Assembly (NCBI GenBank): GCA_030141605.1
Contig: JAQGDQ010000583.1
Span: 82,501 to 135,936, forward strand
Direction: 5' to 3'
Length of the DNA stretch: 53,436 nucleotides
Source of the DNA: Tubiluchus corallicola
Taxonomy: Eukaryota > Priapulida > Priapulimorpha > Priapulimorphida > Tubiluchidae
The translations under genes and the position numbers were made by a program. The notes under the pieces are model-generated. The model ran no database searches. It worked only from the letters and a program-made list of their open reading frames with translations, and was not told the DNA's origin. Positions within the stretch are counted from its first letter, which is position 1. Each line of letters starts with the position of its first letter. Below are positions 22,901 to 50,860 of this stretch, piece by piece.

Positions 22901-24659
22901 TAACTACCATTTTTATCTGCGAAATTTATATCTGTGCCACATATATGTTATATCCTGCTTTCATAGTTTATACTTTTTTGTAAATGTTTTAACGTGTTTT
23001 AATAAAGATTACGATTAAATTAAATTAAAAATAAAATAAACTATTTTGCACGACATTGCTTTAGTTTTGTTTCAACGATAGTTACCCCATTCGTTTTCCC
23101 ATTTATATTTATTTGTTTTAGGCCAGTTATTTGACTCGAGTTTAGACTAAGCTTATTATTACGTAAATTTCATTTAGATTTTTATTTCGTGCATGATTTA
23201 GACATGTCATGATTCTGTGTAATTTGCACAGTCTTACACTTTCTTATAAATTTACCTGCACTTTTGAAGGAAGACCGGACGATTGTTTAGACTCAAACTC
23301 ATTTTAATTTACTCTTCAAAACATACTTTGCCTATAAAAGTTAGCAATTGTTTCTTATATTTGAATAATTATCTTAGAAAGTTAATTAACGGTTACCGAG
23401 TACAGCTATTGCTTACGTCAGAAACTAACCACACTTTGTGCAATTGCAGGCATCTCCCTTGCGCCTCAAGCACGCCTGCTAAGTGTTATTGCTTAAACGC
23501 GAGATGTCACGAAATTGGGCTCTGCGTCACATGACGTCAGAAACTAACACTGCAGTTCATGATCATGGTTATCATGATACCGTCTTCTATTTATCGGCCA
23601 CGCGAACGTGAGGAAAAAGGCGCCGCTGCCAATCTTAGTAGATTCACTGAGCCGCGCGTAGCTTTGAAAGTTTAACAAAATTTAACTATCCGAGGTAATT
23701 ATTATTTAATCTAAGCTTGTAGCTTTCAATATTTTAGAGCATTCTTTATTCTGAACTAATGTCTACACAATTCGGTTTTCCTTTAAACAAGTTTGAGGCG
23801 GCTCAGCTTAATACCAAAAATATTGTATCTATGTTTATGTAGCTTACAGTGTGATACTTTTTGGAAAAAATGAGTGAGTATAAAATGAAAAAGAAACCAA
23901 GTAAGTCCATAACATTTTATTAATTGCTCAATGTTTAGTCAGTTCATAGTAAATTTTTAATAATTCATTTCTGTGATTCATCATTGTAGCAGCCATGATT
24001 ACTCCAGCAGCACAGCTCGGGCTGTTATGGATGATGAAAGATACGGAGGCAGGGGAAGACATGGAGGTGCACTTCAGGTTAGTACTGAAACGATGCTCTC
24101 ATAATAACATGACGAAACAAAAATGTTAATTGTATCCGAGAAGAAAATAGCTACACAATCCGCAAATTATATGTACAAGGTACGAAGCACATGGTTCTTT
24201 GTTTTCATCGTCAAATTATGTCTGTAAATGCCATAAATTAATAAAAGAAATTTATTGTCATTTGAGCTACAGGCTCAACATTACACAGAAAGTTAATACA
24301 ATTGGTGTTTACCTGCTGCGAGAATGGGCATAGGTAACGCTGTTGGCCTGTGTGTTATAAAGATGAGAATTCGGACCTGCTGTGTCATACTGAGCCTGTA
24401 GCTCAAATGTCGTGTTGCAACAGAGCATGGGAGTTCTAATCCCAAGGTCTCGAGTTCGTGTCTCGACTGGTTCACAATGTTTCAGCGCCCTCATTCTTTT
24501 TTGTTATAGTTTTAATGTGAAATAAACCGCAATGATTTGCGAGTTACGTGATTGTGTTACTCTCTCTTTTCTGTTGAAGTATAGGTAAACGAAGACGAAC
24601 CTTATCAGACAAAGTCAGTAAGGGAGTTACACAATAAGTTCTCCGGTCGAGGAAACTAG
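10990..24659 (+). CDS. Zasp/PDLIM (ALP-Enigma family)-like protein, 3' seven exons
   Basis: Split gene, 5' part outside or not recognised. Exons: 10990-11275, 15444-15653, 16615-16782, 18470-18600, 22057-22119, 23993-24077, 24585-24659 (TAG stop). All junctions are AG/GT and keep frame, giving 338 residues here. The first exon completes a codon split with an unseen upstream exon. Order: a Gln/Pro/Tyr-rich linker; exon 2 opening PFRTRQLITP...DLPTGSYLRS, like the conserved segment ahead of the Zasp motif in insect Zasp proteins; exon 3 with HDDDKQMADSLKRSL; exon 4 with the Zasp-like motif (HAQYNSPMNLYSADNVAETI; DUF4749 type); a Tyr/Ser-rich exon; a short tail ending SVRELHNKFSGRGN. Family role (known): PDZ proteins at Z-discs and actin/alpha-actinin sites. 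No LIM domain follows the Zasp motif, so this is a PDZ-ZM form or a short isoform. The PDZ itself is inferred. Confidence 0.82.
11276..11861. other. T-rich intron start
   Basis: First part of the 4.2-kb intron after the first visible Zasp-like exon. Strong T bias on the + strand with homopolymer T runs (for example 11331-11365). No exon or element recognised. Confidence 0.5.
11862..12095. repeat. TATGTC hexanucleotide array
   Basis: Close to 40 units of TATGTC, nearly perfect in the middle, with variant units (CATGTC, TATGTA, TGTGTC) at both edges. It is open in several frames on both strands (CLCLC, YVYV, MSMS, RHRH) only because six is a multiple of three and the unit has no stop. Intronic. 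Confidence 0.95.
12153..12620. mobile_element. piggyBac-like MITE (TTAA-flanked)
   Basis: Both ends are TTAA. The left reads TTAACCCTTTCAGTCCC and the right, reverse-complemented, TTAACCGTTTCATACCC, so imperfect inverted termini of about 17 bases. TTAA target sites and CCCTTT termini are the known hallmark of piggyBac elements. The 468-bp interior has no transposase ORF but contains the palindrome GTATCCCACGGGATAC near both ends (near 12288 and 12585). Non-autonomous and intronic in the Zasp-like gene. Confidence 0.7.
12621..13900. other. intron sequence, nothing recognised
   Basis: AT-rich intron sequence with a short C run at 13410-13418. No exon or element I can support. Confidence 0.5.
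13917..14400 (-). mobile_element. LINE 3'-end remnant, family A copy 1
   Basis: Minus strand: 14400 to about 14225 encodes, with frame breaks, a segment like CNSDLYKCLNGLPRISV. From 14222 the frame continues with VIQHLRFTPLPKALGLQAHY, LKVETDRW, then RRQRLCNCGEMQTEKHVLMD. The H.L.IE..RW ... R.C..CG..QTE.H.L..C pattern is the known C-terminal end of many non-LTR retrotransposon polyproteins. The same family recurs at 30243-30625 on the + strand. Confidence 0.78.
14401..15443. other. intron sequence, nothing recognised
   Basis: AT-rich remainder of the intron before the second visible Zasp-like exon. No feature supported. Confidence 0.5.
15811..16275. mobile_element. foldback/MITE element with ~90-bp inverted arms
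   Basis: The left arm (15811-15905: CTTTTATTAAAAACTTTAA, then ACAACTGTTTAAAAA, then AGCAATCAGCTGTCATCATC) reappears reverse-complemented at 16188-16275. The arms are imperfect but align over about 90 bases and share CAATCAGCTGTCATCATCAG exactly. The ~280-bp middle is AT-rich with no ORF. Intronic in the Zasp-like gene. Confidence 0.75.
16783..18469. other. intron sequence with short AT repeat
   Basis: AT-rich intron. A short TATATA run lies near 17858-17875, next to a 17-bp phrase (ATCACTGTTGCAAAGTC) also present in the family A LINE copy at 14357-14373, so a scrap of that LINE may sit here. Otherwise nothing recognised. Confidence 0.45.
18470..18600 (+). CDS. Zasp-like motif (ZM) exon
   Basis: 131-bp exon (phase 0 in, phase 2 out; acceptor CATAG, donor GTAAGT) of the gene above. 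It encodes YQDDSKRIVHAQYNSPMNLY followed by SADNVAETIHSQTG. The QYNSP..LYS..N...T core is the diagnostic Zasp/PDLIM motif, which in known family members takes part in alpha-actinin and spectrin-repeat binding. This exon is the main reason for the family assignment. Confidence 0.85.
18651..18790 (+). repeat. dispersed repeat B, copy 1
   Basis: Contains CGTACTGGAGGAAGTCTTAC, AAGGGGGCAGAAGCGATTTG and AAAATTTTCTAACTTACC. A second copy at 26638-26740 keeps the same order (GAGGAAGTGTCACA, GGGGGCAGAAGGGATTTG, AAAATTTTCTAACTTGCC). Class unknown; no protein-coding content. Confidence 0.65.
19780..20475 (+). repeat. 81-bp minisatellite, ~9 units
   Basis: One shortened unit of 75 bp starts at 19780. 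Seven 81-bp units start at 19855, 19936, 20017, 20098, 20179, 20260 and 20341. A partial unit starts at 20422. The first units are almost identical and the later ones carry more substitutions. Because 81 is divisible by three, one frame stays open through the array and gives the 293-codon frame at 19652-20533, with a 27-residue unit starting VILGLVWPCRKRNEFTLAPV. I see no protein family in it and no splice or start evidence, so I annotate the array, not a gene. Confidence 0.93.
20508..20920. mobile_element. partial hAT-like element family C, copy 2 (inside the larger hAT element)
   Basis: Begins CAGTGGCGGCTCGTAG and continues TTAGTGGGGGTGCTGT, TTTTAATATTGTGTAAAA, and GGCCGCATGCGCACAACAGC. In reverse complement this order matches the element at 42334-42949. 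The far terminus is not present: similarity fades after about 20920, so this copy is truncated or was captured by the surrounding element. Confidence 0.72.
21134..22056. other. intron sequence with a lone CAGTGGCGGC end
   Basis: AT-rich intron sequence. At about 21619 CAGTGGCGGCGGAAG resembles a terminus of the CAGTGGCGGC-type elements, but I find no matching inverted end nearby. Confidence 0.4.
22133..22550 (-). mobile_element. 5S rRNA-derived SINE
   Basis: On the minus strand from about 22545: AAGCTAAGCAG, eleven bases, then ATTAGTTAATGGATGGGTGA. Eukaryotic 5S rRNA has AAGCTAAGCAG, eleven bases, then GTTAGTACTTGGATGGGAGA (known), so both internal promoter boxes (A and C) and their spacing are kept. 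Upstream GGCCACGTTGAGCG also resembles the 5S 5' region. The body runs to a CAA-repeat tail at 22137-22152 (TTG repeats on the + strand). Length is about 415 bp, which fits a SINE3-type element. It lies antisense in the Zasp-like intron, its tail only about 14 bases after the donor at 22120. Confidence 0.75.
22551..23992. other. intron sequence, nothing firm
   Basis: AT-rich intron before the exon at 23993. The stretch ending 22999-23035 (AATAAAGATTACGATTAAATTAAATTAAAA) looks like a retroelement 3' tail but no coding remnant is visible upstream of it. Confidence 0.4.
24259..24500 (+). mobile_element. tRNA-derived element (tRNA-Arg(TCT)-like) with inverted 5' half
   Basis: 24392-24473 folds as a tRNA. 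Acceptor GAGCCTG/CTGGTTC has one mismatch and one wobble; D stem is GCTC/GAGC; anticodon stem TGGGA/TCCCA has loop GTTCTAA (anticodon TCT); T stem TCGAG/CTCGA has loop TTCGTGT. The D loop of about 18 bases is too long for a normal tRNA, so I read this as a SINE head or tRNA pseudogene. A T6 run near 24495 would serve as a Pol III terminator. CATTTGAGCTACAGGCTCA at 24259-24277 is the exact reverse complement of 24391-24409, covering the start of the tRNA-like part. It lies in the last Zasp-like intron. Confidence 0.68.
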
Positions 24660-25546
24660 AAAGGAACCGACATAGTGTTGAGAGAATCTGATGCAGCTGC
24701 TGCCTTGCTTAGTGATCGTTATGGGTTTAAACTGCTTTGTGGGCACCGTTGCCTTTAAAAAGCTAATACTAATCTGAAACTATATGTAGTATAAATGGCG
24801 CTATGTTTAACAAATAGGTGATCTGAGCTATAATTATAAACTACTGCAACAGTAAAACGTAACCAAAAAATACTAAAGCAGCCTCAGGATAGTTGCCAAT
24901 GGTAATTTGATTAAAAGAAAGACGATTGGTAGTTTAGTTTTTAACCCTCTGAGTTTTTTAATAACTCCATTTTCACTCTGAAGTAAACGTAACAATTTTT
25001 ATCTTTATGCATTAATTTTTTTTTAATTTTGACAATAGACAATAGTTTTTTGTGTATATATTATTTCGTTTTATATCTAAACGCAAGTTAGGTACGAAAA
25101 TATCTAATAATTTAATATAATATTGGAAGTGAAATTAATGTAGGTCATAGTAATTTGTAGAAATTGGGGAATTGTTTCGATAGTATTTCGTTAGAAGGTG
25201 TGATATCTCTTAGAAGTCATTAACTTTCAATAGTGTAACTTAATCTTTTATAATAAATAGATTACTACATGTCTTAAAATAGGTTTGAAGAATTGAAATC
25301 ATGGGTACACAGTTAATGTTTTAGTATAGAGACTATGACGTAAAATAGGTTAATTTTTATATAATTAAATTTGCGTGTTGGTTTTGAAGACGATTAATAT
25401 TATCTCGCACTGGAAGTCGCATATTAAATTATTAAAACTTTTGTGGTACTAACTTGTTGTAGTCGTTGACGCTTTGAAACTTACGTTGTGGACTTTTTTG
25501 TGTCAATTATCAGCAATTGTACGTATTGCCTATCGATTAGAATAAA
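24660..25546 (+). other. 3' UTR of the Zasp-like gene with poly(A) signal
   Basis: No exon follows the TAG at 24657-24659. An AATAAA at 25541-25546 is followed by AT-rich sequence, the likely poly(A) signal; an earlier ATAATAAATAG near 25250 is an alternative. I infer a 3' UTR of about 0.6-0.9 kb. Confidence 0.5.
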
Positions 25547-25614
25547 TAACTTTGTTACAACATTTGATGAAAAAAATAAAAATAAAAATTGCAACAACAC
25601 TAATAGTTTTTGTT

Positions 25615-25838
25615 AATTTATTATTCCTTTTCCTTTAACATTTCCTTTTTTTCCCTGATTTACGTTGTGATGATATGACGTCATGTAATGGCTCTATCGG
25701 CACAGTGTCGCGGGAGATTTGAAATGAAAACAAACGAAAAAATCCTTTCAAAGCGAGTACGATATACGTAAAAAATTGCTAGAAAGTAATATACATTTGA
25801 AGGGGATTTTTCAGAAATCCACTTCAGTTACCCCATTT
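25615..25838 (-). repeat. dispersed repeat D, truncated copy 1
   Basis: Reads on the minus strand in the same order as the copies at 28931-29540, 49895-50497 and 51352-52040: GGGGTAACTGAAGTGG, AAAGGATTTTTTCGTTTG, then AAATCTCCCG and TTACATGACGTCAT. Only the first ~220 bases of the family are present. It sits between the Zasp-like 3' end and the first ECT2L-like exon. Confidence 0.8.
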
Positions 25839-26344
25839 TGCGGCCTGCAATATCTTTTGCCAAGTGTTACAAGCAATTATCACTATATCACGCTACACAG
25901 TGATTTCATTGCCTTAATCCTGGCTTTGGTTAACAAAGCAGGGGCAATGCCATATGCGTTAATAATCTTAATTAATTAAACGCTCATAAATTATTACAAC
26001 TTTCCTTTACGCGCGCGTCATATGTGAAGCAGTCTGCACCAGACTGAATCAACCGATAATTGGTTTTATTTTTCAAAACTGGATATGCGCCTCAAAAATT
26101 GAATTACATAGTAAAATACCCGATGACTTGAATCAGGATGGTATGGCAATTTCAAAATTCCAAAAGGGGCGTTGTCACACATGAGAAAATGGTGCTCATT
26201 CTGACCACTTTGCTATCATGGCGCTGCCATCTATGCCATTTGGTTTCCCTGCTATCAGTGCAAGATGGAATATGATTCAAGTTTCACTCACTGATTAATG
26301 GTCACAAGAAACATTCAGCCTCGCTACGCATAGTTTCTCCTAAG
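25839..26344. promoter_or_regulatory. 5' region of the ECT2L-like gene
   Basis: About 500 bases between repeat D and the first ATG of the ECT2L-like gene. An in-frame TGA at 26273-26275 closes the frame upstream, and no other in-frame ATG lies between it and 26345. I see no convincing TATA box or initiator. Inferred promoter/5' UTR by position only. Confidence 0.3.
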
Positions 26345-45255
<18,911 letters not shown>

Positions 45256-45542
45256 TAATGACAAGATAGCATTGAAGGGAAGCTGAAGAGAATTTGAAGA
45301 TATAATCAAGCCAACTTTGTTTACTTTGAGAACTTGTTTTTGGTTGACAGTTTTAAGTTTAGGGCTTTGGCCGCAAGTCTACTTCTAGAATGAAGAAAAT
45401 GGGCTAAAAAATTTACTGTAGAAACGTGGAGTCAGTGATTAAAATGTATAAAACTCATAATAGTCAAACAGTCGTATATAAAGTACAGAATGTCATTTAA
45501 TGTAAAGTTAATTCCTAGTCATCAATTGCTCAATATATATAC

Positions 45543-45548
45543 AATAAA
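45543..45548 (+). terminator. poly(A) signal of the ECT2L-like gene
   Basis: AATAAA about 290 bases after the stop, followed by a CT/T-rich stretch. No other hexamer lies between the stop and here, which gives a short 3' UTR. Confidence 0.7.
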
Positions 45549-46262
45549 GCTTTCTCTCTTTCTAATTTATTCTTGTGAACAAGACAGATAGTAAAAAAGT
45601 CATATACCTCAAATGAATTGTATTGATGAGTCAAATTAAATCGTATAAATTAAACGCACAGTGGTTGACCCCGGTCCAGACGTCACACATCAAAAAGTAA
45701 GCTCTGGTTTTAGTATCTTATAGTAATTCAAATTAAAGGCTTCAATTACTCAAATTGAATAGTGTACTTTGACCCGAATTGTGTGACGGCCTCGGCTACG
45801 TGTTGCCGATCAAAAAGTTAGAAGTTCCGAATTCACAGAACGAAACGCAATTCCTACGTAATCCAGCACGGAGAATTCAACGAAGGCAAGACAGCAAACA
45901 TAATGCTAAAACTAACGTAAAATGAAGCTAGTCGATATAATCCACGATGTCTCGCACTTCAAGTCGCCTCTTGGGTGGGTATGTTGGATGGGTATGCCTC
46001 TACTTTTGGTGGTTTTGTTGCCACGTCCTGGAAGAAGACATTTACATGAAGAAGACAGTCTTCACTTTGCTTAATGCCATATATACACTACTATATAGAA
46101 GACTCTGGGATCTGGAAAAGTCATTCATGCCCAAACATTTATTTAGGTGATTGCTAAAGGTCTCAATTCGGTAGCTACGTACTAGCTGCTTCTATTAAAC
46201 GATTCCGTGGCGGTGTGAGGGTCTTAAAAGCTTAAAAACTTCTTCCTGTACAAAAAATCTTA

Positions 46263-46268
46263 TTTATT
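46263..46268 (-). terminator. poly(A) signal of the membrane-protein gene
   Basis: AATAAA on the minus strand about 160 bases after the stop at 46429-46431. It is about 700 bases from the ECT2L-like poly(A) signal, and the two genes converge. Confidence 0.6.
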
Positions 46269-46428
46269 CACATAATTCACTTCACTCTCTCGTTTCTCAA
46301 CGATCAAATTGAAAATCTTCTATGCCGTCTGTAAATCAAGATCATTGTATTGTTACAGCAGCAGCTTGTCTTATACGATTGGTTCACGTTTGTTCTTGGC
46401 GTACTGACACATTCACATAGATAGTAGA

Positions 46429-49400
46429 TTAAACTTGTCCGGGTTCGTAGCTTGTTGAAGCTACACGTGCTTTCCTCATCACAACGACGTCGTCACCCAT
46501 TTTGATGTCAACTTTTACAGCTGCAAAGAAAAAGTAAAACTGTTAACTTTACTCACTAAATGTGCATTCTTTGTAACCGAAGGAAATTTTTTTTAACATT
46601 TTACATTTTAGTTTGAACTAGTTGACAATGTTCCTGGCGTAGTCAGAAACTGGAGATTTGCCAAACAAATAATTGCGCAATTAGGCACTGAGATGACGTC
46701 AGCTTTTCGTTTGAATGGCGCAGTTTCGATTTTACTGAATTCGCGTCGCTTAATTATCTAGAAACTTCACTTCACAGGAAATCGCAACTTATAACTTTTT
46801 AACCCGTGACCCGCGGGGAAAAGACCAACCAATCTTCTGCCAACATGCCATTCAATTCACCTTACTGAGGCTTTCACTTGACCAGGTCAGAGGTCATCAC
46901 AGTGCTGCCTTTCCCCCGCCCAGTTCTACCCACCCAGTGAGTTTTATGATCCTAGCTTACAAGTTCAACGAGCTATTAAGACAAATAAATTTATGGAAAA
47001 CAAAAAGAGAAAGAAAGAAAGAAAGAAAGAAAAAATGAAAGATTGAATGAGTGGGTGGGCGAGGAAGTAAATGAATGAATGAATGAGTGAGTGAATGAAC
47101 GGAAAAAGAGAGAATGAAAGAATGAATGAATGGATGATTGAATAAATGAATAAGTGAATGGGTGGGTGAGGAAGTGAATTAATGAATGAATGAGTGAATG
47201 AATTAATGAATGAATTAATGAATGAATGTGTGAATGAGTGAATGAGTGAGTGAATGAATGAATGAATGAATAAATGAATGAATGAATGAATGAATGAATG
47301 AATGAATGGATGGATGGATGAATGAATGAATGAATGAATGAATGAATGAATGAATGAATGAATGAATGAATGAATGAATGAATGAATGAATGAATGAATG
47401 AATAGATGAATGAATGAATGAATGAATGAATGAATGAATGAATGAATGAATGAACTGCAAATGAAATAAATCAAACGAAGGAACAATAAACAAACTAGTA
47501 AACAATTGATCAAACGGATCAATGAATGCACGAATATGAAAATTAGAAAAAATGAATACTTATGCAGAGAGAAGGATGAGCCAACGAACAAAAGAATAAA
47601 CTTCAACGCTGCATCTATTAAAAACTTCACTCACGTGTATCGTCTTCATTAATTGATTCAATACTTGAACTCGTTGCTTGCTTGGTATAGGACCTATATC
47701 TTCCTTCATTTATCACACCGCCTGACTTTACCATTCTAATAAAAATGAAAAACATGAATGTGAACAAATATCAGCAAGTGTCAGTCTGCAAGAATTAACT
47801 GTGTATCTGTTGTCAATCAACATTAATTTGAAAACGTCTGATAACTTTCACTTGGAATTTCAAAATTATTTTTCAAAATATCACTAAAATTTCTTGACAG
47901 GACAACAAACTTTGAGAGCAGTATTGATATCAACGCAAACCTCGATTTTTTTCTTCTGCTGCAACATCCCCTAAATTAAAAAAAAAAGTCAAATGCAGTT
48001 GCAAAGTTATCAGCGTTTTGCAATGAAATATAAAAAAAACAAGATCATTATTTTGCTATTGCTGAATTCTCCATGTTCGATTACCTAGGAAATCCATTTT
48101 ATTGCAACCCATTTTAAAAGTTTTGCCTATATCGCCTGACCCGGCCACGCCCATTTTCCCCAAAACGCTTAATGCACATTTACATCCACCCACTTATCCA
48201 CACGTGCATAGACATTGACTCTTAGTCCAGTACTGTAAGATGAGTGGAGAGACAAAGCTGTTTACCCGAATTTTCACATTTTGGCTCCTAACTCGTAATT
48301 TTCCTAGACTCCAATTTCCGAAAAATAGCTAATAGTTGATAGTTAATGCACATTTACCCCGCAGGACCTAAATACCTGTGGAAACAATTTGGATTTAACT
48401 CAAAGCCCTAGTTACAAAGTTGAGTGACAAACTGATTAATGTCCAGCGTCCTTGACCCTTTGAACCTAGGCCACCGATCACCTTCTTTACCTGAACCTCT
48501 GAAGTGTCAGAGCTATGGGACTGGACCAGCCTTGCCAGCAGCCGCCATCTACTGACTGATCAGGCTCGCTATTGCTTAACTTCGCTATAACGACATATCG
48601 TGATCGCTCAAGTATTCCACTCGTCCAAAAAATCAATCTTCTTAACGGCCTGTTCGCCCGATTGCTCCAATACCCTTAATCTAAATTTAGCAGGACAAAC
48701 ACTGTAACAATTTGGGCGTTGGACTGGTCACTATTTTTTACCATTGTGCTAGCCTCTTCAAAGTTTACATTTGGAAAAATTGCTTTGATCTGTCATTGAA
48801 CCCCAACATGTTATTCTGCGTTGCAAGAAGCGTGTGAAGTCTACAAAATACACGTCCAACAAAACTGCAATGGGCTCGGTTTTATTTTTATAATTCTACT
48901 TTAAATAAAATTTTCATTAAAAGAATTATTTACCATTCTATGCAGCTGAAAATGATGAGCAGTGTAAGCAAAACTGCCAAGATGCTCAACAGACATGCCA
49001 CCGGAACGACCCAATCTGCAAAACAAACGATTCAACTTTCAAAACTATTTTTGTACATTCCCAAGGTACCAAATTCGAGATGTCTGTGTTAAGAGGTTTT
49101 ATACTTAAAATCTATCGTGAAATGCTCACTTCCAAAAATATGTGTTTGAATGTATGGCATAAATAATATCGAGTATCACTTTCACATTTGAATCCAATCT
49201 GGGGAGAAGGGTGCAAATATTAACTCTTTCTTGACCCTGATATTTTTACTAAGTTACCTGGAAATGAAAAGCATCTGATGAAATCCAATCCTGTAGTATC
49301 GAAGTCCAGTTTAATCCAGTTTAGCGCAACCAAACCTAATTAATCCTGTCCAGTTCAGTCCAATTGTGTCCAGTCCAGTCCAGAGCAGTCGAGTTCAATC

Positions 49401-50860
49401 AAGCACAGTCCAGTACAGTATAGTCCAGTCCAGTCTCCTGCATTCCAGTCCGTTCCGTACCAGTCCAGTCAAGCCCAGTCTTATACAATATAATTTCAAA
49501 AATAATCTACGTGTTAAGAAAAATCACTGCTTAAGTTATGTAGCAGACAAACAGAATTTGTGAAAATTATCATGCAGCAACTGAATCAAATTTGAATTTG
49601 GAATTTACTTTTTTATCTTACCTTTTTCGCCATTTCGAATAGAAAGTGTTACGCTTTCCACATAGTTGTTCACTTCGCTACCCGGGCTATCAGTGTCAAC
49701 ATTATCGTTTTTTCCTGTAAGTTACATAAATTAACAATACATACAAATTCATCTTATAATGATACGCTTAATAACTTAAAACATAAGAAAACCCTACCAT
49801 TTACTCCTATTTCTATCCACTTACATAAAGCTAAAAAATTCGTCTTGAAATTTCATACCACTTACATATTGCCTTTTTGCATGTAGGGCATGCGTTGGCA
49901 GAAACGCTGTATAAAACATCTAAATTAATCTAAATTTAAGCTCCCCGCGACGACCGTTAGACGCAGCCATTTTGACGGTTGGTCGTTTGAAACAAGTTTA
50001 GATAACATTGCGCGAAGTTAGAAAAGATAATCAGAGCATTCGTAGCGCACACGTCACTAACTAAGAAAAATTTTTAATTACTGTATCTTGTCAATAAGGT
50101 TAAACATACGTTTTGGTTAGTGAGTGGTGCATCCTGGAGAGTGAGTCAACGACATTTTACCAATTGGTGAAAATATGTTAAATAATTAATAATTTTCTTT
50201 TCTAGTTACCTAAGTCTATCTAGCAGGTAAGCGAAAATCTAAGTAACACAGATTTGCACGGAAAGCCTTTTGAGATATAATTTAGCATTGCCCTTTCTTC
50301 CCTTGATTTACGTTTGGCACATGACGTCATGTAATGACGACATCGGAACAGTATTGCGGGAGATTTAAAATGAAAACAAACTAAAATTCCTTTCAGTGCG
50401 AGTATGATACACGCATAAGATTGCTATAAAGTAATATAATTTTAAGGCGATTTTTGAAACCTACTTCAGGTACCCCTTTTCTTGTCCTTTAATAATAATG
50501 ACTGTGATATAGTTTAATGAGAATTGGTTTTCACATACCTGAACCGGATGACTTTGCTTGCTTCGACGACGTCGTAGTCGCTCTCAATTTTGGAGTCGTT
50601 TTCCCAGAAACATGAGTTACAATTCCACCGTCAGTACTGTTGTTATCCAGGTTATCACCAGTTGTTGTCGTATTTTCGTCAGAAATTGTACTATTGTTTT
50701 CAAAAGTTGGTACAAGAGTTTCGCTGCCCGGTTCCACAACTGTTTCGATAACAACCTCGATTTTTGGTGTAGTTTCTCTGTCGTCTTCTGCACAGCACAA
50801 GGAAGCATGCCGTAGGAGAATGCAAATCATCAAGGTAGTTACTAATGTTGGCACAAACAT
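46429..50860 (-). CDS. unrecognised single-pass type I membrane protein, six exons
   Basis: Minus-strand exons (5' to 3'): 50860-50539, 49714-49622, 49015-48934, 47970-47941, 47735-47635, 46520-46429. All have AG/GT borders with matching phase: 720 bases, 239 residues. Start: ATG at 50860, just before a signal peptide (MFVPTLVTTLMICILLRHAS then LCCA). The ectodomain (~25-139) is Thr/Ser/Asn-rich with several N-glycosylation sequons (NNST, ENTT, NNST) and SSGSG, a possible glycosaminoglycan site. TM ~141-163 (VVPVACLLSILAVLLTLLII) is followed by CCSRRKK: a positive stop-transfer and possible palmitoylation cysteines, partly on a 30-bp microexon. The tail (~75 residues) is Ser/Thr/acidic and ends ...ASTSYEPGQV, perhaps a PDZ ligand. 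No family recognised; it lacks the EFYA end of syndecans. Function unknown. Confidence 0.78.
47020..47456. repeat. GAAT/GAAA tetranucleotide array
   Basis: GAAA units near 47008-47032, then imperfect and finally near-perfect TGAA units to 47453. The 221-codon minus-strand frame (FIHSFIHS repeats) is open because 4-bp units cycle through stop-free triplets. I do not call it a gene. It lies in the last intron of the membrane-protein gene. Confidence 0.92.
47736..48933. other. introns 3 and 4 of the membrane-protein gene
   Basis: AT-rich intron sequence on both sides of the 30-bp microexon. No other element recognised. Confidence 0.4.
47941..47970 (-). CDS. 30-bp juxtamembrane microexon
   Basis: Fourth exon of the membrane-protein gene: acceptor TTTAATTTAG, donor GTTTGC. 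It encodes (W)GCCSRRKKS(R), just inside the membrane. Phase 2 on both sides, so skipping it keeps frame and would remove the Cys pair and basic cluster. Confidence 0.68.
49300..49490. repeat. degenerate CCAGT pentamer repeat
   Basis: Repeated (GT)CCAGT, TTCAGT and ACAGT units over about 190 bases, imperfect throughout. The Ser/Val/Gln-rich frame at 49366 is a repeat translation. In intron 2 of the membrane-protein gene. Confidence 0.85.
49895..50497 (-). repeat. dispersed repeat D, copy 3
   Basis: Minus-strand copy running AAAGGACAAGAAAAGGGGTA, CGCCTTAAAATTATATTACT, ATTACATGACGTCATG, GCACCACTCACTAACC and CAAAATGGCTGCGTCTAACG. It occupies most of intron 1 of the membrane-protein gene, ending about 42 bases from exon 1. 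Opposite in orientation to copy 4 at 51352. Confidence 0.88.

Noticed and set aside
46965-47630. 221-codon FIHSFIHS frame on the minus strand
   Set aside because: GAAT tetranucleotide repeat; it overlaps an intron of the membrane-protein gene and has no domain outside the repeat.
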